Shown one piece after another: positions 40,927 through 50,360 of a stretch of 64,000 nt of DNA. The DNA is taken from the NCBI GenBank assembly GCA_035531955.1, contig DATKRZ010000067.1, positions 17,266-81,265 of the forward strand, written 5' to 3'. The notes below the pieces were generated by a model. It saw nothing but the letters and a program-made list of their open reading frames with translations, ran no database searches and was not told the DNA's origin. A program made the position numbers and the translations under genes. Each line of letters begins with the position of its first letter. Position 1 is the first letter of the stretch. The stretch is from Bog-756 sp035531955 (lineage in GTDB: Bacteria; Actinomycetota; Acidimicrobiia; Acidimicrobiales; RAAP-2).

Positions 40927-42645
40927 TCAGGGTCCCTCGCCCCCCTGCGGGGTGCAGGACCTCGGGTCCCAGGCCTGCAGCGGGCTCGTCGCCGCGGTGG
41001 GGGGCTGGAAGGCCCCACCGGACGACGTCGTGGCGGTCGTGGCGGTCGTGGTGGACGGGGTGGACGGGGTGGCGCCGGCCGGGGCCGACGTGGGGGAGCC
41101 GACGGGGGCATTGACGGCGAACTGCGAGCCGGTGACCACGGTGACCTCGGCGCCGTCGCTGGTGGGACCGAGGGCGGTGATCACCGCACCGGACATCGAC
41201 CGGGCCACGGCCTGGGCCGCGGCCTGGGCCGCCGGTGTCTTGGTGGCGTAGTAGACGACCGTCTCGGACTCGGTTCCGACCGACGGGGTGTCGCCGACGC
41301 CGGCGATCTGGAACCCCAGCGCCCGCAAGGAGTCGGCGGTCGTCGTGGCCTGGTTGTAGGTGCCGGTGCCGTTGAGGACTGAGACCGACACGGTGGCCGG
41401 GCCGGGCAGCTTCTGGCCGGTCATGGTGTCGGTGGAGGAGTCGATCCCGAGGAACTGGTCGATCACCTGGGTGTCCTCGACGGTCGACGGGAACTCGATG
41501 CTGCCGTAGTCGCCGCCCTTGTAGGTGTAGGAGCCGAACTGGCCCACCTCCACGGGCAGGGTGAACTGGGGCGCCGAGTTCACGTTGACCGAGTGGAAGT
41601 TGAGCACGAGGTCGACCATGTCGGTGCTCGAGAATTTGCTGTCCACGTTGAGCTGCGGTGCGACGCCGCTCACCAGCTGCTGGTCGGTGATCGGGTCGCC
41701 CAGACCCTGTTTGGCCACGGCGCTGGCGAGCACCCGCAGGAACTCGTGGTCACGGCGGATCCGGGCCAGGTCGCTCAGGTTCTCCGAGGGCCAGTATTCG
41801 GGCAGGCTGGTGGTGATTCCCGGGCCCTTGTACTGCAGATGCCGGGCCCGGACCACCTGGAGGGCATGGAACCCGTCCAGGGAGACGCACCCCGGGGTCA
41901 GCTGCTTCAAGCCCGAGTAGGCGTCATAGACCGGCTCGGGGAAGTACATCTTCACCCCGCCCAGCGCGTTCACGACGTTGGCGAAGGTGTCGAAGTTGAG
42001 CACCACGTAGTGCTGGATGGGGATGCCCAGGTTCTCGTTGATCGAGGCCACCAGCTGGCTCGGGCCCTGGTACAGGCCGGCATCGATCTTGTTGGCGCCG
42101 GTGGTCCGGGCATTGGGGACGAAGAGGTCGCGGGGGATGGAGAGGATGGACACGGTGTGCTTGGCCGGATCGAGGTGCAGGACCATCACCACGTCGCTGT
42201 TGACGCCGTTGACGCCCTGGGAGCACAGACCGTAGGCGGCGTTCTGGACGGCCAGCGCGCAACGGTCGGTCGAACCGACCATCAGGATGTTCTCGGTGCC
42301 GGCGTCGGCCCCGTTGGTCGGGACATCGGACAGTCCCCGCACGTCGATCCGGTGGATCTCATGGTTGAGATACCAGGCGTAGCCGGCGGTGCCCCCCACC
42401 ACCAGCACGATGAACACGCCCAGCGAACCGAGGATCCATCTGGCCTTGTGGTGCCGCCCCGCCCCTTTCCGCGCCCGCCCGCCGGATGCCTCCAACTCTT
42501 CGGCGATCGACTGCAGCCCGGTCTCGTCGAAGGTTCCGGTCGGGCCGGAGCCGGCCCGGGGCCCCGGGGCCCGGCGTCCCGGCCTCCGCCGGTGCTGTGG
42601 GCCTTTCGGGTGGGCGATGTCGGGATTCTCGGTCGCCCCGGTCAT
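40927..42645 (-). CDS. LytR-CpsA-Psr (LCP) family protein with LytR_C domain
   Basis: 572 residues. A Pro/Gly/Arg-rich cytoplasmic head is followed by a membrane helix (WILGSLGVFIVLVVGGTAGY). The LCP domain has TENILMVGSTDRC, HTVSILSIPRDLFVPN with the phosphate-binding Arg, KIDAGLYQGPSQLVASINEN and VVRARHLQYKG. A LytR_C domain follows (VSVSVLNGTGTYNQATTTAD, RALGFQIAGVGDTP), then a Ser/Thr/Ala/Pro-rich low-complexity tail. LCP enzymes attach wall polymers such as arabinogalactan or teichoic acid to peptidoglycan from lipid carriers. ATG 42645 is the start. Confidence 0.93.
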   Translation of the reverse strand: MTGATENPDIAHPKGPQHRRRPGRRAPGPRAGSGPTGTFDETGLQSIAEELEASGGRARKGAGRHHKARWILGSLGVFIVLVVGGTAGYAWYLNHEIHRIDVRGLSDVPTNGADAGTENILMVGSTDRCALAVQNAAYGLCSQGVNGVNSDVVMVLHLDPAKHTVSILSIPRDLFVPNARTTGANKIDAGLYQGPSQLVASINENLGIPIQHYVVLNFDTFANVVNALGGVKMYFPEPVYDAYSGLKQLTPGCVSLDGFHALQVVRARHLQYKGPGITTSLPEYWPSENLSDLARIRRDHEFLRVLASAVAKQGLGDPITDQQLVSGVAPQLNVDSKFSSTDMVDLVLNFHSVNVNSAPQFTLPVEVGQFGSYTYKGGDYGSIEFPSTVEDTQVIDQFLGIDSSTDTMTGQKLPGPATVSVSVLNGTGTYNQATTTADSLRALGFQIAGVGDTPSVGTESETVVYYATKTPAAQAAAQAVARSMSGAVITALGPTSDGAEVTVVTGSQFAVNAPVGSPTSAPAGATPSTPSTTTATTATTSSGGAFQPPTAATSPLQAWDPRSCTPQGGEGP

Positions 42646-42771
42646 CGAGGCTGGTGGCCGCCGAGCCGCTTCATCCGTGGGATCCGGATGGCGGGAACAG
42701 GCACGGGGGCTGAGCGGAGGCCCGTCCGGGCGCTGCGAACCATGGCCAGAGACGGTAGCAAGCGCGGCTGC

Positions 42772-44439
42772 TCATCTGGTGGCAGGAGACAGGCTCTGCC
42801 CGTCGTCCCCGTCGTCCCCGTCGTCCCGGTGCACGGGCCGCTCCTGTCCGTGAGGGACGGAGGAGTTCGGTGCGGGAGGCGTCGGGGCGGGACCGTCGAT
42901 GTCGATCAGCCCCAGGTCCGAGGGACGCAGGCGCAGGGTGTCGTACCAGTAGCGGACCGTCCAGGTGGGCCAGTTGTTGGTCACCCTGCCCGAGGCCGCC
43001 TTGTACCAGCTCCGGCAGTTGGCCACCCAGGCCGTGCCGGCCATCAGGCGCTGGGTCCGCTCATCGTCCCTCCGGTAGGCGTCGGCCCCCACCCCGACCA
43101 GTGGGGTCGGCCCGTGGGCCCCCGCCCGGGTCTGGACGGCCATGGCCTGGAGGATGAGGTTCATCTGGCGTTCGACCATGAAGAGGATCGAGTTGTGCCC
43201 GAGGTTGGTGTTGGGGCCGTAGAGGAGGTAGCAGTTGGGGAAGCCGGGCACCGCCGTCCCCAGGTAGGCGCGGGACCCGTCCATCCACTCCTCGGCCAGG
43301 GACCGCCCGCCCTCGCCGGCGATGTCGATGTGCGAGAGGAAGTCGGTGGTCGAGAAGCCGGTGGCGAAGATGAGGACGTCGGTCGGGTGCCGCTCGCCGT
43401 CGGCGGTGACCACCGCATCCGGCTCGACACGGGCGATCGGCTGGTCGACCACCGAGACGTTCGGTCTCATCAGAGTCGGATACCAGTCGTTGGAGATGAG
43501 GATCCGCTTGCACCCGATCGGATAGTCGGGGACCACCGATCCCTCGGGCAATCGGTCGGAGACCACGTCGTCGCGGATCCCGGACCGGAACGCCTCGGCG
43601 AGCTTGCGCCCGGGCCAGCTGTCCTTCCGGAAGAACAGCCACCGGAACTCGAGACCCAGGTAGATCCACCACCGGTAGAGCCGCTCGACGGGCGCCATGG
43701 TGATGAATGCCAGCCGCTCCGGGCCGGAGTAGGCCCGGTCCTTCTTCGGGCCGACATAATTGGGGCTGCGCTGATAGATGGTGACCCGGCCCGCCTGCTC
43801 GGACACCGGCGGGACGAACTGGATGGCACTGGCCCCGCTCCCCACCACGCCGACCTGTCGGCCGGCCAGGTCACAGCCGTGGTCCCATCGGGCCGAGTGC
43901 CACCGGGGCCCGGCGAACGAGTCCAGGCCGGGGACATCAGGTACCTGGGGCCGGTTGAGCTGCCCACAGGCGAAGACCACGGTGTCGGCTTCGATGACCT
44001 CGTCCCCGCTCGCGCCCGAAAGAGCCAGCCGCCACCGCCTAGGCCCCTCGTCCAACGAAGCACTCTTCACGGTGGTGCCCAGGCGGAGGTGCGGCCAGAG
44101 CCCGAAACGCTCCACGCATTCCTCGGCGTAGGACAGGATCTCCGGTTGCTCGGCGAACCGGCGGGTCCAGTCCGACTTGGGCGAGAAGGAGAAGGAGTAC
44201 AGGTGGGAGGGGACGTCACACCCGCTGCCGGGGTAGGTGTTGTCCCGCCAGGTGCCGCCCACCCCCTCGGACTGCTCGAGGATGACGAAGTCGTCGATGC
44301 CCGACCGAACCAGCTGCATGCCCATGGCCAGGCCGGACAGGCCACCGCCGACGATGGCCACCCGGGGTGTGGGCCGCCCCTCGGCCCGGGCGGCCCGGAC
44401 CTCCCACTCCAACCGCCGCCGCCCGATGTCCAGTGCCAT
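42772..44439 (-). CDS. Flavin-containing (Baeyer-Villiger-type) monooxygenase
   Basis: 555 residues. The FAD motif is VAIVGGGLSGLAMGMQLV with ILEQSEGVGGTWRDNTYPGS, the latter covering the BVMO-typical GGTW. The second dinucleotide motif is VGVVGSGASAIQFVPPV. The segments SHLYSFSFSPKSDW and DVLIFATGFSTTDF are standard. The BVMO fingerprint FxGxxxHxxxW is imperfect (FAGPRWHSARWDH). It inserts oxygen next to carbonyls or N/S-oxygenates with NADPH. ATG 44439 has GGAG eight bases upstream. The C-terminus has a repetitive Asp/Gly tail (HRDDGDDGDDGQ). It may act on a ketone in the same setting as the acyl-CoA ligase, but that is inference. Confidence 0.9.
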   Translation of the reverse strand: MALDIGRRRLEWEVRAARAEGRPTPRVAIVGGGLSGLAMGMQLVRSGIDDFVILEQSEGVGGTWRDNTYPGSGCDVPSHLYSFSFSPKSDWTRRFAEQPEILSYAEECVERFGLWPHLRLGTTVKSASLDEGPRRWRLALSGASGDEVIEADTVVFACGQLNRPQVPDVPGLDSFAGPRWHSARWDHGCDLAGRQVGVVGSGASAIQFVPPVSEQAGRVTIYQRSPNYVGPKKDRAYSGPERLAFITMAPVERLYRWWIYLGLEFRWLFFRKDSWPGRKLAEAFRSGIRDDVVSDRLPEGSVVPDYPIGCKRILISNDWYPTLMRPNVSVVDQPIARVEPDAVVTADGERHPTDVLIFATGFSTTDFLSHIDIAGEGGRSLAEEWMDGSRAYLGTAVPGFPNCYLLYGPNTNLGHNSILFMVERQMNLILQAMAVQTRAGAHGPTPLVGVGADAYRRDDERTQRLMAGTAWVANCRSWYKAASGRVTNNWPTWTVRYWYDTLRLRPSDLGLIDIDGPAPTPPAPNSSVPHGQERPVHRDDGDDGDDGQSLSPATR

Positions 44440-44604
44440 GAGAGCTGCTCCGCTCCTCATCCCGCAGCACCGGGTGCGTCCGGCCATCGGGCGGCGTGGC
44501 GGCGGGACACCCGATGGTAGGCCCGATCGGTCCGGGAGGGCGGCCGGCCACCGGGCGTGGGTCCGGCCCTTGCCGACCGTGGGTGCGGTCGGCAGACTCA
44601 CCAC

Positions 44605-45456
44605 ATGACCGCGGGGAGGAATTGGGAGACGGAGCCCGTGGGGCCGCCGGCCCCTGGGCCGGCGTCGGGACCGGACCTACCGGGGCCGGACCTGTCGGGA
44701 CCACCATGGCCGCCGGCGCGGGCGTCACGCCTGGCCCGGGCCCGGGCCAGCTTCGTCCAGGCCCTCCGGTCGCTGCTCCGGCCCGAGGGCCTGCCGGCCG
44801 AGGCCGCCGCCCAGCTCGAGGCCGCCTTCGTCGGTCTCGGACGCGAGCTCGTCTCGGGTGGCCGTGGACACCTCCGCAGGGTGCACAACCAGATCCGGGG
44901 GGCGCCGCCGCGGTTGCTCGACTGGATGTCGGGCCAGGTGCTCGAGCACCCGGCGATCCTCTACGACCGGGAGGGGGTCGAGCTGCTGTCCGCCCGCCAG
45001 GGCCGCTCCATCTCCACTGCGGTCGGGGCGCTGCAGGTGGCGTTGGTGGCCGCCGCCGCGGCATCGACGCTCGAGGGCGGCCCGGTGCTGGCCCTGGCCA
45101 TCGACGGGGGGGTCGGACAGGTGGCTTCCGTGGTCCACGGCTTCTGTGACTGGTACAACACGGGCTCGTATCTGGTGCGCCGGCTCAACGCGTCGGGGAT
45201 CGCCGTCGACCGCTCCGAGGTGCGCCGTCTGACCAACGCCGCCCTGATGTCCAAGGGCAGGACGGTCGATGAACGGGCCCTGTCCCGCTCCACCGAGCTG
45301 CGGCTGGTGCGTAGCTGGATCGGCCGCGGGCTGGTGGACGCCCTGCCCTTCGGCTCGAGCCTGGGACGGGCGTCGTTGCGGGCCACGGGGCGCATCGAGG
45401 CCTCCGACCTCGGGGCCTTGGTCCAGGCCATCCGAGCCGATCGGCTCGCCGACTGA
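44605..45456 (+). CDS. Hypothetical protein with central hydrophobic helices
   Basis: 283 residues, unrecognised. A Pro/Gly-rich N-terminus (about 45 residues) is followed by a basic helical region (ARARASFVQALRSLLRPEGL, AAAQLEAAFVGLGRELVSGG). A hydrophobic pair comes next (VGALQVALVAAAAASTLEGG, PVLALAIDGGVGQVASVVHG), then an amphipathic helical tail (SEVRRLTNAALMSKGRTVDE, ELRLVRSWIGRGLVDALPFG). The layout suggests a membrane-associated helical protein, loosely like EcsC-type proteins, but I cannot confirm a family. ATG 44605 is chosen; it is divergent from the monooxygenase gene. Confidence 0.6.
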   Translation: MTAGRNWETEPVGPPAPGPASGPDLPGPDLSGPPWPPARASRLARARASFVQALRSLLRPEGLPAEAAAQLEAAFVGLGRELVSGGRGHLRRVHNQIRGAPPRLLDWMSGQVLEHPAILYDREGVELLSARQGRSISTAVGALQVALVAAAAASTLEGGPVLALAIDGGVGQVASVVHGFCDWYNTGSYLVRRLNASGIAVDRSEVRRLTNAALMSKGRTVDERALSRSTELRLVRSWIGRGLVDALPFGSSLGRASLRATGRIEASDLGALVQAIRADRLAD

Positions 45457-45565
45457 GCTCGCCATCGGCCGATCTCAGGGCTGGCCGGAGGTCCGAGAGC
45501 GCATCCCCCGTGCCACCGGGCCCGCCTCTCCGGGGTGGGTGCATCCCCGACGCCTCGGCGCCCGC

Positions 45566-46327
45566 TCAGGGTGGAGCCAACTCAGCGACTACGTGGAGCT
45601 GCGAAGCCATCCACCGGTAGGGATCGGTCGTCCCCGCCCTCTCTTCCGCCTCGAGCAGGAGCTGGAGTTCATCGGGATCGGGGGGGATGGCGTCGGTCGG
45701 GATGGCGTCGTTGAACACTCGAATGCCGTGCCAGGTGAGCATCCGCAGCCCGGCGGCGTCGAGGGCCGAATCAATGTCCTCGATGCGGTCCGCTGTCGCC
45801 GGCAGGCCCAACTCGTTCACGTACTCCTTCGACTCGAATGCCGAGAGAGCCCCCGCCCAATCGCCCCGGAGGCCAGGTCGCAATGCCAATGCATGGCCAT
45901 TGCGGAAGGTCACTGAGAGGTGACCACCCCGTGCGAGGCGAGCCGCCAGGCTCGTGAGGGCGCGGGCTCGGTGGTCGAGGTACATCATCACACCGTGACA
46001 GCACACGAGATCGAATCGACGACCGGCCAAGACTCTGTCGAGCGCCTCGATGTGACCGTGCAGGAGCTCAACTCTGAGGTCGCGTGCCGATGCTCTGTCG
46101 GCACAGATCTGCAGGAGCTCTTCGGAGGGGTCAACTCCGGTGACGTGGCAACCCCCAGCAGCCAGGCGGAGGGCCTGGGTGCCTTGTCCGCAACCCACAT
46201 CGAGAACGTCCATCCCGGCTCTGACGTACGTGGTGAGCTGGCGCGAGATGACCTCCTGGCGGATCACGTTGCGAAGATGGCCGAGCCGCTCGATCCATTG
46301 CGCCTCGGCCGACTTGAACTCGGTCAC
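45566..46327 (-). CDS. CmoM/SmtA-like SAM-dependent methyltransferase
   Basis: 253 residues. Motif I is DVLDVGCGQGTQALRLAAGG, motif II acidic residue in HVTGVDPSEELLQI, and the post-motif in FDLVCCHGVMMYLDHRARA. The stretch LSVTFRNGHALALRPGLRGD and the C-terminal WHGIRVFNDAIPTDAIPP then DPYRWMASQLHVVAEL match the CmoM layout, including the conserved Asn after the sheet. The start is GTG 46327. Its relative at 3686 shares the same order of motifs but is not a recent copy. CmoM needs CmoA and CmoB to provide its cmo5U substrate; neither is in this window, so the real substrate is open. Confidence 0.82.
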   Translation of the reverse strand: MTEFKSAEAQWIERLGHLRNVIRQEVISRQLTTYVRAGMDVLDVGCGQGTQALRLAAGGCHVTGVDPSEELLQICADRASARDLRVELLHGHIEALDRVLAGRRFDLVCCHGVMMYLDHRARALTSLAARLARGGHLSVTFRNGHALALRPGLRGDWAGALSAFESKEYVNELGLPATADRIEDIDSALDAAGLRMLTWHGIRVFNDAIPTDAIPPDPDELQLLLEAEERAGTTDPYRWMASQLHVVAELAPP

Positions 46328-46452
46328 GTGTCCATGATCTCAGGTCGGGGGTCACCCACCCGGCAGCGGGGGAACGGTGGTACGGACCAACAGAACGGCG
46401 CAGCCAGGTCCCGGTCAACCCGCCGGCCGTGGCGTCGCCCTGGAGCGCCGGC

Positions 46453-47217
46453 TCAGAGCACCTTGGACAGGAAGACCCGGGTCCGCTCGTGCCGCGGGGC
46501 GGACAACACCGTTTCGGGGGGCCCGCTCTCGACCACCACGCCGCCGTCCATGAACACCACTGTGTCCCCGACCTCCCGGGCGAATCCCATCTCGTGGGTC
46601 ACCACGATCATGGTCATGCCGTCGTCGGCCAGCCCCCGCATGACGTCGAGGACATCACCCACCAGCTCCGGGTCGAGCGCCGAGGTGGGCTCGTCGAACA
46701 GCATCAGCTTGGGCTCCATGGCCAGGGCCCGGGCGATGGCCGCCCGCTGCTGCTGGCCGCCGGACAGCTGGTTGGGGTAATTCTCCACCTTGTCGGCCAG
46801 GCCCACCCGGTCGAGCAGCCCCCGGGCCCGCTCCCTGGCGACAGCGGCGGACACCTTCTTCACCCGCACCGGGCCCGAGATCACGTTGTCGAGGACGCTC
46901 ATGTGGGGGAACAGGTTGAAGCTCTGGAAGACCATGCCGATCTCGGCCCGCTTGCGGCATACCTCGCGGTCGCGCAGCTCGAAGAGCTTGCTCCCGCTCG
47001 AGCGGTACCCGACCAGCTCCCCGTCCACGGCCAGCTCCCCGCCGTCGATCTTCTCCAGGTGGTTGATGCAGCGGAGGAAGGTGCTCTTCCCCGAGCCGGA
47101 GGGGCCGATGAGGCAGAGGACCTCACCGGTATCGACCGAGAGGTCGATGCCCCGCAGCACCTCGACGCGCCCGAAACACTTGCGGACCTGGGTGGCCCGG
47201 ACCATCGGCTCAGCCAT
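46453..47217 (-). CDS. Polar amino-acid ABC transporter ATP-binding protein
   Basis: 254 residues, GlnQ/HisP-type. Walker A is IGPSGSGKSTFLRC (about residues 37-50), the Q-loop IGMVFQSFNLFPHMSVLDN, the signature NQLSGGQQQRAAIARALA, Walker B KLMLFDEPTSALDPE, and the switch His in IVVTHEMGFAREVGD. All catalytic motifs are intact. It powers the permease, whose gene overlaps its start by 8 bp (47210-47217), a sign of translational coupling. It is the last gene of the importer unit. Confidence 0.96.
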   Translation of the reverse strand: MAEPMVRATQVRKCFGRVEVLRGIDLSVDTGEVLCLIGPSGSGKSTFLRCINHLEKIDGGELAVDGELVGYRSSGSKLFELRDREVCRKRAEIGMVFQSFNLFPHMSVLDNVISGPVRVKKVSAAVARERARGLLDRVGLADKVENYPNQLSGGQQQRAAIARALAMEPKLMLFDEPTSALDPELVGDVLDVMRGLADDGMTMIVVTHEMGFAREVGDTVVFMDGGVVVESGPPETVLSAPRHERTRVFLSKVL

Positions 47218-48316
47218 GGGGTGCCACCCAGGGGGCCTCGGCCAGGGCCGGCACCGGTTCGGTGCGGATGCGGAAGAGATCGCGGCGCAGTCGCTGGAAC
47301 GGGGTCGGGGGGAGGGCGCGGGTCGACCCCCGGGCGTAGTACCGCTCGACGTAGTACTGCCCGATGGTGAGCACCGAGGTGAACAACAGGTACCAGATGC
47401 TGGCCACCAGCAGGAGCGGCACGATCTGGTAGTTGGTGTTGGAGATGTTCTGGGTGGCGGTGAACAGGTCCGCCCCGGCGATGACGATCACCAGCGAGGT
47501 GGTCTTGAGCATGGAGATGGTCTCGTTGCCGGTGGGGGGGATGATGATGCGCATGGCCTGGGGCAGGACGATGCGGCGCAGGGTCTGGGCCTTGGTCATG
47601 CCGAGGGACTGGGCCGCCTCGGTCTGCCCCTCGTTCACCGAGATGATGCCCGCCCGCACGATCTCGGCCATGTAGGCGCCCTCGTTGAGGCTGAGCCCGA
47701 GGGCGGCGGCGATGAACGAGGTGACCAGGGTGTTGGCGTTGACCGTGTAGAAGGCCGGGCCGAAGGGGATGCCCAGGGTCAGCTCGGGGTAGAGGTAGGT
47801 GATCCCGACGTACCAGAAGGTGAGCTGCACGAGCACCGGGGTGCCCCGGAAGAACCAGATGTAGATCCACGCCGACCCGGACAGCAGGCGGTTGGGTGAC
47901 AGCCGCATCACGGCCAGCACCACGCCGAGGACGATGCCCACCGCCATGGCGATGGCGGTCAGCTCGAGGGTGACGCCGATGCCGCGGAGGACCGGCGCGA
48001 CGAAGAGGTACTTCCAGACCACCGGCCACTGGAACCGGCCCTCGACCATCCCGCCCCGGGTCACGTGGGAGAAGACCAGGGTGTTGACCAGCATGGCCAC
48101 CAACACCAGGATCACCCCGCTGGCGACCCACCTCCCCGGGTGGCGCACCGGGACGGTCGTGCGTGCCGGCGGGGTGGTCGGTGGGGCGCCCGTATGCCCG
48201 GTCGGTGTCGGCGGTCTGCCATGCGGCTCCGGGGGTGCCGGTGGTCTGTCCGGGCGTGCCGATGGCTCCGGCGGGCCCCCGATGGAGCCGGTGTCCGGAG
48301 GCTCGGGACCCGTCAT
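47210..48316 (-). CDS. Polar amino-acid ABC transporter permease
   Basis: 368 residues. An unusually long Pro/Gly/Thr-rich cytoplasmic head of about 60 residues precedes the membrane domain. Membrane segments include WVASGVILVLVAMLVNTLVF, VTLELTAIAMAVGIVLGVVL and IWFFRGTPVLVQLTFWYVG. The ATPase-contact EAA loop is EAAQSLGMTKAQTLRRIVLP, followed by QAMRIIIPPTGNETISMLKT. The HisM/GlnP family usually has about 220-300 residues. The ATPase gene overlaps its end and the binding-protein gene ends 31 bp upstream of its start. Confidence 0.95.
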   Translation of the reverse strand: MTGPEPPDTGSIGGPPEPSARPDRPPAPPEPHGRPPTPTGHTGAPPTTPPARTTVPVRHPGRWVASGVILVLVAMLVNTLVFSHVTRGGMVEGRFQWPVVWKYLFVAPVLRGIGVTLELTAIAMAVGIVLGVVLAVMRLSPNRLLSGSAWIYIWFFRGTPVLVQLTFWYVGITYLYPELTLGIPFGPAFYTVNANTLVTSFIAAALGLSLNEGAYMAEIVRAGIISVNEGQTEAAQSLGMTKAQTLRRIVLPQAMRIIIPPTGNETISMLKTTSLVIVIAGADLFTATQNISNTNYQIVPLLLVASIWYLLFTSVLTIGQYYVERYYARGSTRALPPTPFQRLRRDLFRIRTEPVPALAEAPWVAPHG

Positions 48317-48347
48317 CGGTGGATCCCGCCGCTACCGGTCGCCCCGG

Positions 48348-49295
48348 TCAGCTGGTGGCGCCGTTGACCACCGAAGAGGGCACCGCGCCGGACTGCACGC
48401 CCCACTTGGTCAGGATCTGGTTGTACACGCCGTTGCCGATCAGGAAGTTGACCGCCGACTGCACCGGCGTGGTCATCCCGTTCCCCTTCGGCAGGGCCAG
48501 GCCGTAGGGGGCGACCGCGAAGGCCGTCCCGCTGTTCTGGAAGACGCCGTTGGAGGTGGCGACGATGTACCCGGCCACCTGGGAGTCGGCGAAGCCGACG
48601 TCGGCCCGCCCGCTGGAGACGGCCAGGTTGGCCTGGCTCTGGTTGCCGAAGGAGAGCACGGTGACCTTGCCGCTGGTGCACTTCTTGGCCTGGCTCACCG
48701 CGTCGGTCTGCTCGGTGGTGCCGCTCTCCACGGCCACCGAGTGCCCGCACAGGGAGGCGAGCCCGTTGAAGGCCAAGGGGCTCCCGGATTTCACGTAGTA
48801 GCCCTCGCCGGCGGTGAAGTAGTCGACGAAGTCGACCACCTTCTGCCGGGCGATGGTGTCGGTGAACGAGGAGGCGCCCATGTCGTACTTCCCGCTCTGG
48901 ATGCCCGGGATGATGGTGTCGAAGGTGGCGTTCACCAGCTTCACGTGCAGGCCGAGGACCTGGGTGATGGCCGTGGCCAGGTCGGCGTCCATGCCGATGA
49001 TCGACGATCCGTTGGGGGCGATGAACTCGTCGGGGGCGTAGGTGGCGTCGAGGGCCACGGTCAAGATGGCCTTGGACTTGACCGACGCGGGCACGGTGGC
49101 GGCGATGGCCGCATTGGTCGCCTGGGTGGGGATGGTGGCCGTGGGCAGGGCCACCGAGCTCGAGGTGGTGCTGGGCGCGGCCGTCGTGGTGGTCGAGCTG
49201 CTCGAATTGCTGCTGCAGGCCGCGGCCAGCACCGCCACCGCAGCGATGGCCGCAGCCACCGTGCCCGCTCGGAAACGCCGGCTTGGGTTGACCAC
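48348..49295 (-). CDS. Polar amino-acid ABC transporter substrate-binding lipoprotein
   Basis: About 315 residues, family 3 solute-binding protein. The signal peptide ends in the lipobox VLAAACSSN, so Cys near residue 27 is lipidated. A Ser/Thr-rich linker of about 45 residues follows. The binding fold has LTVALDATYAPDEFIAPNGS, IIGMDADLATAITQVLGLHV, DTIIPGIQSGKYDMGASSFT and GHSVAVESGTTEQTDAV. The pattern fits cystine, glutamine or similar importers. GTG 49295 is chosen because GGAGG lies seven bases upstream; ATG 49319 is the in-frame alternative. The order is binding protein, permease, ATPase, a complete importer. Confidence 0.94.
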   Translation of the reverse strand: MVNPSRRFRAGTVAAAIAAVAVLAAACSSNSSSSTTTTAAPSTTSSSVALPTATIPTQATNAAIAATVPASVKSKAILTVALDATYAPDEFIAPNGSSIIGMDADLATAITQVLGLHVKLVNATFDTIIPGIQSGKYDMGASSFTDTIARQKVVDFVDYFTAGEGYYVKSGSPLAFNGLASLCGHSVAVESGTTEQTDAVSQAKKCTSGKVTVLSFGNQSQANLAVSSGRADVGFADSQVAGYIVATSNGVFQNSGTAFAVAPYGLALPKGNGMTTPVQSAVNFLIGNGVYNQILTKWGVQSGAVPSSVVNGATS

Positions 49296-49352
49296 GATCC
49301 CACCTCCGCTGTCGATCATGTGAACGGGGGCAAGTGTGCCACGTAACACAAC

Positions 49353-49365
49353 GTTCATGTTGAAC
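49353..49365. promoter_or_regulatory. Palindrome upstream of the ABC importer
   Basis: GTTCA-TGT-TGAAC, perfect 5-bp arms around a 3-nt centre, in the 78-bp gap between the dioxygenase stop and the importer's first start. The AT content is higher than in the surroundings, fitting a promoter/operator for the importer. Confidence 0.35.
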
Positions 49366-49372
49366 TCGTGCC

Positions 49373-50152
49373 TCAGCCCACCCGGTACCCGGTCATCGAC
49401 AGTGAGCCGCCGACGTAGCCGTCGACCAGGACGGTTGCCTCGGCGCCTGACGCCGCGGCGATTCCGGCGATCGGGGCCAGGGGCAGGAAGTGGTCGGGCG
49501 TGGGAACGGCCCGCCGGTAGTCGGGGTGGTCGGCCAGGCCCCCGGTCCGCTGCGGGTCCTCGACCATCGACGCGGTGCAGGCCTCGTCGAACCGGGTGGC
49601 CCACCCGAAGCCGGTCTCGCCCGCTGCCCGGTCGAGGAGGCCGAGGTTGTGGACCACGTTGCCGCTCCCGATGACCAGGATCCCCCGGTCGCGCAGGGGG
49701 GCCAGCCGCACCCCGAGGTCGAAGTGGTCGTCGTAGCCCTCCAGGCCGTTCACCGAGAGCTGGATGACCGGCACGTCGGCCTCCGGAAAGGCGTGGACGA
49801 GCACCGACCAGGTCCCATGGTCGAGCCCCCAACCGTCGGAGTCCAGGCCGGCCCAGCGGGGCTTCACCACCTCGGCGACCTCGGCGGCCACCTCGGGCGA
49901 CCCGGGTGCCGGATACTCGACGTCGAACAGGGCCCGGGGGAACCCGTAGAAGTCATGGATGGTGCGCGGGGCGGCCATGGCCGTCAGCAGCGTCGACCCG
50001 ACGTACCAGTGGGCCGAGACGACGAGGATCGCCCTCGGCGTCGGCACCGAGGCGCCGAGATCCCGCCAGGCCCGGGTGAAGCGGTTGTCGGCCAGGGCGT
50101 TCATCGGGTCCCCGTGCCCGAGGAAGGCCGCCGGCATCGGCTCGGGCTCCAT
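49373..50152 (-). CDS. DODA-type extradiol aromatic ring-opening dioxygenase
   Basis: 259 residues of the LigB/YgiD class III extradiol family. The metal and catalytic His residues are at AAFLGHGDPMNAL, LVVSAHWYVGSTLL, LDHGTWSVLVHAF and GSGNVVHNLGLLD. The C-terminal YVGGSLSMTGYRVG is typical of E. coli YgiD (DOPA 4,5-dioxygenase). It cleaves a catechol ring with O2 and divalent metal. ATG 50152 has GGGGAG just upstream. It is divergent from the MFS gene and is followed on its own strand by the importer. Confidence 0.92.
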   Translation of the reverse strand: MEPEPMPAAFLGHGDPMNALADNRFTRAWRDLGASVPTPRAILVVSAHWYVGSTLLTAMAAPRTIHDFYGFPRALFDVEYPAPGSPEVAAEVAEVVKPRWAGLDSDGWGLDHGTWSVLVHAFPEADVPVIQLSVNGLEGYDDHFDLGVRLAPLRDRGILVIGSGNVVHNLGLLDRAAGETGFGWATRFDEACTASMVEDPQRTGGLADHPDYRRAVPTPDHFLPLAPIAGIAAASGAEATVLVDGYVGGSLSMTGYRVG

Positions 50153-50360
50153 CGCTCCCCTTCCGTCGACGCCCACGTCCAGACTGCCACACCGCCCACC
50201 CGGCGCCCGACCGCCCCGGGCGCCCGACCGCCCCGGGCGGACGGTGTCCGTTTCCGGGGCCGTAGGGTTGCGGGCACCAGCTTCCACCTCCGGCACGGGC
50301 TCACGATCGGGGTGGCGGCCACACGACGGCGGCGGAGAGCGAGCGAGTGGGAGCGAGGCG

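Noticed and set aside
41593..44520. A 975-codon open frame on the plus strand
   Set aside because: Antisense to the LCP and monooxygenase genes; composition dominated by Gly, Val, His and Gln with no domain.
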